This document shows positions 11,745-17,500 of a stretch of DNA of 17,500 nt, in pieces. Made by a program: the position numbers and the translations under genes. The notes beneath the pieces are model-generated. The model saw only the letters and a program-made list of their open reading frames with translations, searched no databases and was not told where the DNA came from. The DNA is from Neocallimastix lanati (nom. inval.) (taxonomy: Eukaryota > Neocallimastigomycota > Neocallimastigomycetes > Neocallimastigales > Neocallimastigaceae), in contig JACVTC010000037.1 of the NCBI GenBank assembly GCA_016946835.1, forward strand, positions 587,501 through 605,000. The letters are read 5' to 3'. The stretch's first letter is position 1, and the number at the start of each line of letters is the position of its first letter.

Positions 11745-11932
11745 TTTATATTAATATTATTTCTTTTAATTTGTATAATTATAAATTTAGAAAACAATTA
11801 TTAAAAAAAAAAATATTTACATATAACTAAAATAAAAAAAAAATAAATAAATAAATAAATCTATAAAATTGTATATATTAAACACAGGATTTAATTTTAA
11901 TATTTTATCCTTTATAGTCTGATTCGATTTGG

Positions 11933-11966
11933 TTTTTTCGCTTAAACATATATTTAAAGGAATGAT
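11933..11966. promoter_or_regulatory. candidate upstream element of the membrane-protein gene
   Basis: TTTTTTCGC (11933–11941) and TATATTTAAAGGAATGAT (11949–11966) lie about 190–220 bases upstream of the start codon at 11744. Both also occur upstream of the USP gene, in the opposite order. A further TTCGCTTTAA at 12971–12980 resembles the first. Conservation between two promoters is the only support. Confidence 0.4.
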
Positions 11967-12026
11967 AATATTGTTTTTTTAAAAAAAAAAAATAAATATT
12001 TTCTTTAAATTCATTTATATATTAAT

Positions 12027-12065
12027 TAATTGGTTTTTTAGTAAGAGGTGAAATTAAACCAATTA
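12027..12065. promoter_or_regulatory. 10-bp perfect inverted repeat carrying ATTGG/CCAAT
   Basis: TAATTGGTTT (12027–12036) and AAACCAATTA (12056–12065) are exact reverse complements around a 19-base, relatively GC-rich loop (AGTAAGAGGTG). They lie about 285–320 bases upstream of the membrane-protein start. The arms contain facing CCAAT boxes, the recognition core of the HAP/NF-Y complex. A hairpin or a paired binding site is equally possible. Confidence 0.4.
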
Positions 12066-15000
12066 TAGTTTAAACGACAATATAATATATTGTCTTTATT
12101 ATATAAATCTATTGTATTTACTTTTTCTGTATATTTATTATTTATAATTATATTTGAAAAATATCTTTTCCTAACTTTATTTTATTTAATTTTATTGCCT
12201 TTTTCTTAATTCAATTCTGATTTAAATTATAGTGGTAATATTTAAGAGTATTGAAAATTAAATTTTTATTAATTTAAATTGATTAATTACATATGGTATA
12301 TATAATTAAAAATTTTTATTTATGTATTAAACTTTTCATTTATATTTATATGTTATCATAATTATTAGAATTCTAAATGAAATTTAAAATTCAAATTTAA
12401 ATGAAATATAAAATTCAAATCTTTTTTTTTTTTAAAGTTCTTTCTTTCTTTTTATAAAAGAAAAATTTTTCCATATATTTTAATTTTTAAATATAAATTT
12501 GATTTTATAAAATATTAATAATTAAAGTTATTTATAAGGATAATTAAAATTTGATTTAGAATTTAATATATTATTTATTATTATTTATTAATATTTATTA
12601 TTTATTATAATTACAAACAAAATGGTTTTCTTTATTATAGTATATTATTTTTAATATTTTATAATAAATTGATTATATCAAGTTTCAATATATTCTAAAT
12701 AAATTCCAATATGATAAAATAAATAATTGCAAAATTTGAAGTATTTTTTCTTGTGTTATTATTATAAAAATTATTATTATTATTATTTAATGTAATACGA
12801 GTTCTATTAAAATTTTATTAAATTTTATTCAATATATTTAATTTAATATATTACTTTTATATAAATAATAATTATAAATTAATATTAAAGATATTAAAAA
12901 AAATATTTTTTTTCTTTATAAAAAAAAAATTAATAATTAATTGAATTGAATTATTTTTATTTTCGTTTTGTTCGCTTTAAATAAAATTTCTATTATATAT
13001 TTATTATGACTTAATATTACTATTAATTGTGTTATATCAATTCTTATATATTGCATTGTAATGACTTCTATTAATATTTCTGATTTTTAATTTATATATA
13101 TTAATTTAATCTTATTTAATAATAAATAATAACTTTATTTTGTAAAAAAAAAAAAATTTAAATAAAAATTAAATTTATTAGTATTATTATTACATGGTAA
13201 TATATTAGACATATATTAATAAATATATAGTATTATAATGGTATATTTAAATATTATTTACTATTATTTATTGCCTTTATATCAGTTAAAAAATTTTTAT
13301 ATTTTTTAAATTATTGTGTTTTTTTGGCTTTTTATATAAGAGTCTGTAGTTTTTTATCATATAGGTTATATTTAATTTTTATTGTCTAATATATTATATA
13401 TTATATTAAATTGTAATATAATATATCTATATTTAATTTAATACCTCATTAATTAAATGTACTACAAATGTACATTAAAATGTTTTATGATGTAATATTA
13501 ATACTATTAAAAAAAAAAAAAAAAAAAAAAACTGGAAGAACAATGGAATAGGTTTAATTAGTATTAATATTATTATCTATAAACTATAAATTAACTTTTT
13601 GGTTATTTCTTATTGTTATTTTTCTCTTTTTTATTATTATTTTTTTTTTACTTCTTAAAAAAAAAATTCAATATATTATTTAGTTGTTTAAAAAACGAAA
13701 ACTTTTTTTTTTTTATACAAATACATCGTAAAAAAATAAAAAAATTATATATATATTTTTTTAATTTTGGGTGATAGCCTTTGAATATAGTTTAGTTTTA
13801 TAATATATTAATGTTAATTAATTGCGTAGTACAAGAAATATATTATTAAATAATTATAATTTTTTTTATTTATTACTAGATTTTTGAACTTTTTTTTTGT
13901 TTTGTTTTTTTTGTTTTGTTTTGTTTTGTTTTTAAAATACCTAAGATTTTCAACAGATTTAAATTAAAAGTGGTAAATCTAAATTTATTTAAATATCTTC
14001 TTTTTAAACATGTAAGTTTTGTCTATAATTAAAACATTATATATGATCTTAAAATTTATTCTAATTATAATATATTATTATTTATTATTTAATTATTTTA
14101 TTATTTATTATTTATTATTAATTATTATTTAATTATTATTTAATTATTTTATTATTTATTATTTTATTATTTAATTATTTATTATTATTTATTATTTATT
14201 ATTTAATTATTTATTATTATTTATTATTTATTATTTATTTATTTATTATTTATTATTTATTATTTATTATTTATTATTTATTATTTATTATTTATTATTT
14301 AATTATTTAATTATTTATTATTAATTATTATTTATTTATTATTTATTTATTTATTTTGTATTATATATTTATTTATTAATTTTGAAATATATTTTGATTT
14401 ATATATATACATATATATATTTTAATGTGATATATTAAATAAAAAAAAAAAAAATTATTTTATATATCATTCATATCATTTATATGTGTAAAATTATTTG
14501 TATAATCCATCTAATTTATTTAATATTGATAATTATTATATCTCAATATAATAGTTATTGTATGACTAGATTTATATCTTATCATAATTGAAAATCAATT
14601 TCTATATGAACCTCATCTAATAATTATTTATTTTTTAAACCTGTATTTAATATTTTAAATATAATATTATAATATTTAAAAAAAAAGTGAAAAAAGATTA
14701 CTTTTAAGAAAAAAACTTTTTGGTTTTTTATTAATTTAATTATTTTAATAGGATAAAATAATTTCACTGATTTATTTTATTTTGATTTATATATTGATTA
14801 TATTTTATTTTAAATAAAATATTAATATAAATAATTTTGTTGTTGTAAATCAAAAATATAAAAATAAATTATTTTAAATGTAAAACAATTAAAATATTTA
14901 TTCATATTATTAAAACTTATATGTATTTCTTATTATTTCTTTTTTTTTTTTTTTTTGTATTTGTTTTTGTCTTTGTATGTTTACTTTTCTAATTATTTAT

Positions 15001-15574
15001 TCATTATTCGGAATAAATATTGGTTATATATATATAATCTTTCTTTTATTTTTATTTTCTTTCTTTTTTTTTTTTTTTTTTAAAATAAGTTTTATTTACT
15101 TTTATCATATTATTTTTTTTAATGCTAATAAAAATTAAAATTTAAAACCAAAAAAAAAAATTAAACAAATATACTTTAATATTTAAATATCTTCGTTCTT
15201 TCCTTTAATAAATATTATAAAAAATTTTTTATCAATTACTAAACTTAAAAAAAAAAAAAAAAAAAAAAGATTTATTTAATATATAAATATATATATATAT
15301 ATATATTTTTTTTTTTTAAAAATTTACCTGAAACAATTATTATTATAAAATACTATTTCATATGAGTATTTTACATTGATAAATATATTTTATTAATTTT
15401 ATAATAATATATGTATGAATTAATATTAATTTTTACCTATTATTTGTATAAAAAAAAAGGTGCTATTTTAATATATTCTATTATACATCAAAATATATAA
15501 GAAAATAAATCAATAACAAATTATTCTTGTTATTAACTAAAATAATAATAATAATAAATTAATAAAAATGCTGA
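12066..15574. other. gene-poor AT-rich intergenic region
   Basis: Part of a gap of more than 5.7 kb running from 11745 to the window end. It is dominated by A/T runs and TTATTTA repeats; minor items are a GTTTT pentamer stretch (about 13899–13932) and a 7-bp inverted repeat AATGTAC/GTACATT (13456–13476). I found no frame with exon-like composition, no tRNA-like cloverleaf and no transposon termini. Confidence 0.65.
14073..14356. repeat. degenerate TTTATTA heptamer array
   Basis: Nearly 280 bases of TTATTTATTATTTAATTATT-type sequence. The clearest part (about 14240–14300) is a tandem 7-mer TTTATTA, with TTAATTA and TTTA variants on both sides. It contains almost no G or C. Confidence 0.85.
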
Positions 15575-15760
15575 TATAATATAAATGAAATTAAAGATGA
15601 AAATACTCAACACTCAATAGATCTGTTCATTTATCGTAATGATACCAGGTCATGTAAATTTTGGACTTTCAAATACCTTTTAGTATTTTTTGACAGGTTT
15701 GTTTACCTTTTTTCTATAATGCCAAGTAAAAACCAAATAATAAAAAAATTATTTCAATAG
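15575..15760 (+). pseudogene. start-less 61-codon reading frame in an exon-like GC island
   Basis: Between a TGA at 15572–15574 and a TAG at 15758–15760 the plus strand is open for 61 codons in a mixed, non-repetitive sequence, with segments such as RNDTRSCKFWTF and VFFDRFVYLFSIMPSK. The only ATG is near its end, and the frame resumes briefly after the stop (YQLITQNR). Bases 15601–15780 hold about 49 G+C in 180 (27% by hand count), close to the exons. No family is recognised. It could be a gene or transposon remnant, an internal exon, or an RNA; the minus strand has no longer frame. Confidence 0.3.
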
Positions 15761-16434
15761 TATCAGCTTATCACCCAGAATAGATAACTTTTATTAAATA
15801 ATTTTATCTTTCATTCAAAATAACAAAGTTTTAACTTCAAAATGTTTGATAGACATATATATATAATATATTAATTTTACCACATTTTTTAATTTTACTT
15901 CCTTCTTTAGTACTAATTAAATTTTTTTTTAATAATAAAATTTTTAACTTTATTTAATTATTAAATAAAAATTATATGTAAATATATTTAAAATTATTTC
16001 ATAATGTTAAATTTATCTGTTTAGCTTATTGGATAAAAATATTTAAAACACTTAAGATTAATGGATTTATATTAATATTTAAGATTTTAATTTAGTTACT
16101 TTAAAAATAAATAATAATTAGAGTTAATTTTTAATTAAATTTTAATATGATTTATGATTATTTCTTAGTTTGTTAGATTAAAAAAAAAAAAAAAGGAATA
16201 ACTTTAAAAAATAAAAGATATTTTAATATTAAATTGTAAATTTAAAAAAAAAAAATAAATATAAACCGTAAACTTTTTAATTAATTAAAAATACGAATAT
16301 ATTATAATATATTAATATATTATAATATTTAAATCTATACAAAATAAAAAATTAAATGGTATTAAGATATTAGTTTAAATTAATCCATATCTTTGTTAAA
16401 AGTATTCTTTTATTGCTACAAAATAAAAAATATA

Positions 16435-16468
<34 letters not shown>

Positions 16469-17202
16469 TATAAAATAATAATAAAAATATATAAAGCAAT
16501 AATAATAAAAAAAAAATAATAATGAAATTTAAAATTTTATTATTATTAATAATATTTTACTTTTTAACAACCAAATATTTATTACTTATTTGAATAAATA
16601 TAATTATTAATAAAAAATATTTAAATGTTTATATATCATTTTTATATTAATATTTAATAATTTTAAAATTAACTAGATATATCTATTATTAAATTATTTC
16701 CATACTATTGCAATTTTATCATTTTAAATAAATTATTAAATAATATCTAAAAATATCTTAAATATCATATTCTACTATAAATTAAATATTATTCTATTAT
16801 AAATTAAAGTAATATATAATAAATAATAAATATTTTATTTTATCTAATGAAAAAAAATTTTTTTTTTTGAAAATTATAAAAATCAAAGTGGAGTAGAAAA
16901 ATTATTATTGTAATTTTGATATTAATATGATAAATTTTGAATTCTATAAGCGGCTTAAAATAAAGTATTTAAAATTAAAATATACTGATAAAAAAAATTA
17001 ATATAAAAACTTATTTTTTTTTTCTCAATAAAATATTAATTAAATACTAAACAATAAAAAAAAAATTATTAAATAATTATATTTTATTTTATTAAAATTT
17101 TTATTTAATATTTTTTAATTTTTATTGTATATATTTTTTAACTATTATAAAATTATAAATATAAAAATTATATATATTATTTAATTTTTATTTAATATTA
17201 TT
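15761..17202. other. AT-only intergenic sequence, no gene seen
   Basis: After the exon-like patch ends near 15830, composition drops to almost pure A/T. It contains an (AAT)n tract (about 16436–16467) and a 30-base palindrome of TA-rich sequence (16299–16328). I see no coding signal on either strand. Confidence 0.7.
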
Positions 17203-17230
17203 TTATTTTTTTATATATTATTTTATTTTA

Positions 17231-17500
17231 TTCAATCTGTACTTTATATTTAATATTCTACAATTTATTTTATTTTATTTTATTTTATTTTATTTTATTC
17301 AATCTGTACTTTATATTTAATATTCTACTATTTATTTTATTTTATTTTATTTTATTTTATTTTATTTTATTCAATCTGTACTTTATATTTAATATTCTAC
17401 TATTTATTTTATTTTATTTTATTTTATTTTATTTTATTTTATTTTATTTTATTCAATCTGTACTTTATATTTAATATTCTACTATTTATTTTATTTTATT
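17231..17500. repeat. nested minisatellite with growing (TTTTA)n spacer, continues past window end
   Basis: A conserved segment of about 38 bases, beginning TTCAATCTGTACTTTATATT, recurs at 17231, 17298, 17370 and 17452. Spacers of TTTTA pentamers separate the copies. The periods are 67, 72 and 82 bases, differing by exact multiples of five. The first copy has CTACAATTTA where later ones have CTACTATTTA. The array is cut by the window edge. Confidence 0.92.

Noticed and set aside
16299-16328. 30-base TA-rich palindrome as a transposon end or terminator
   Set aside because: Such palindromes are expected by chance in sequence that is almost only A and T; no target duplication or partner copy was found.

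Overview
The window is extremely AT-rich eukaryotic DNA. It has spliceosomal GT–AG introns, long A/T homopolymers, (AAT)n and ATTT-type repeats, and asparagine/threonine-rich proteins. The best guess is an anaerobic gut fungus (Neocallimastigomycota), whose genomes are known for this base composition and for large AT-only intergenic spaces. A dictyostelid-like amoeba cannot be fully excluded. There are no bacterial operon signals, and I found no recognisable rRNA, tRNA or CRISPR array.

Three protein genes can be supported, all on the minus strand.
(1) 256–2508 (running off the left edge): lariat debranching enzyme DBR1. I assembled six exons by joining GT–AG introns so that phase and alignment hold throughout. 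The first 199 residues are recovered and the metal-binding residues fall at the same numbers as in the human enzyme.
(2) 4126–7333: a seven-exon gene for a 604-residue protein. It has about 465 residues of polar, charged, probably disordered and coiled-coil sequence, followed by a complete ATP-binding-type universal stress protein (USP) domain.
(3) 8994–11744: an uninterrupted 916-codon gene for an unrecognised single-pass membrane protein. It has an Asn/Thr/Lys-rich N-terminal region, one transmembrane helix, and a long cytoplasmic tail rich in Ser, Asn and potential phosphosites.

The gaps are 2509–4125, 7334–8993 and 11745–17500. They are mostly simple sequence, with three kinds of exception. 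First, two patches at about 3041–3230 and 15575–15830 reach exon-like GC (about 27–29% by hand count) and hold broken or start-less reading frames; they may be decayed genes, unknown exons or RNAs. Second, there are ordered tandem repeats: four palindrome-bearing copies of about 48 bp at 3581–3752, and a growing minisatellite at 17231–17500. Third, a pair of motifs is shared between the upstream regions of the USP and membrane-protein genes.

The three genes do not form an obvious pathway. DBR1 is a nuclear RNA-processing housekeeping enzyme, the USP protein is probably a stress or nucleotide sensor, and the membrane protein may be a surface or signalling protein. Nothing shows that they act together. 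I found no clearly new multi-gene system. The most unusual items are the USP fusion and its retained-intron poly-Asn alternative, the DBR1 gene architecture (six-base first coding exon, mostly AAG acceptors), and the two exon-like islands.
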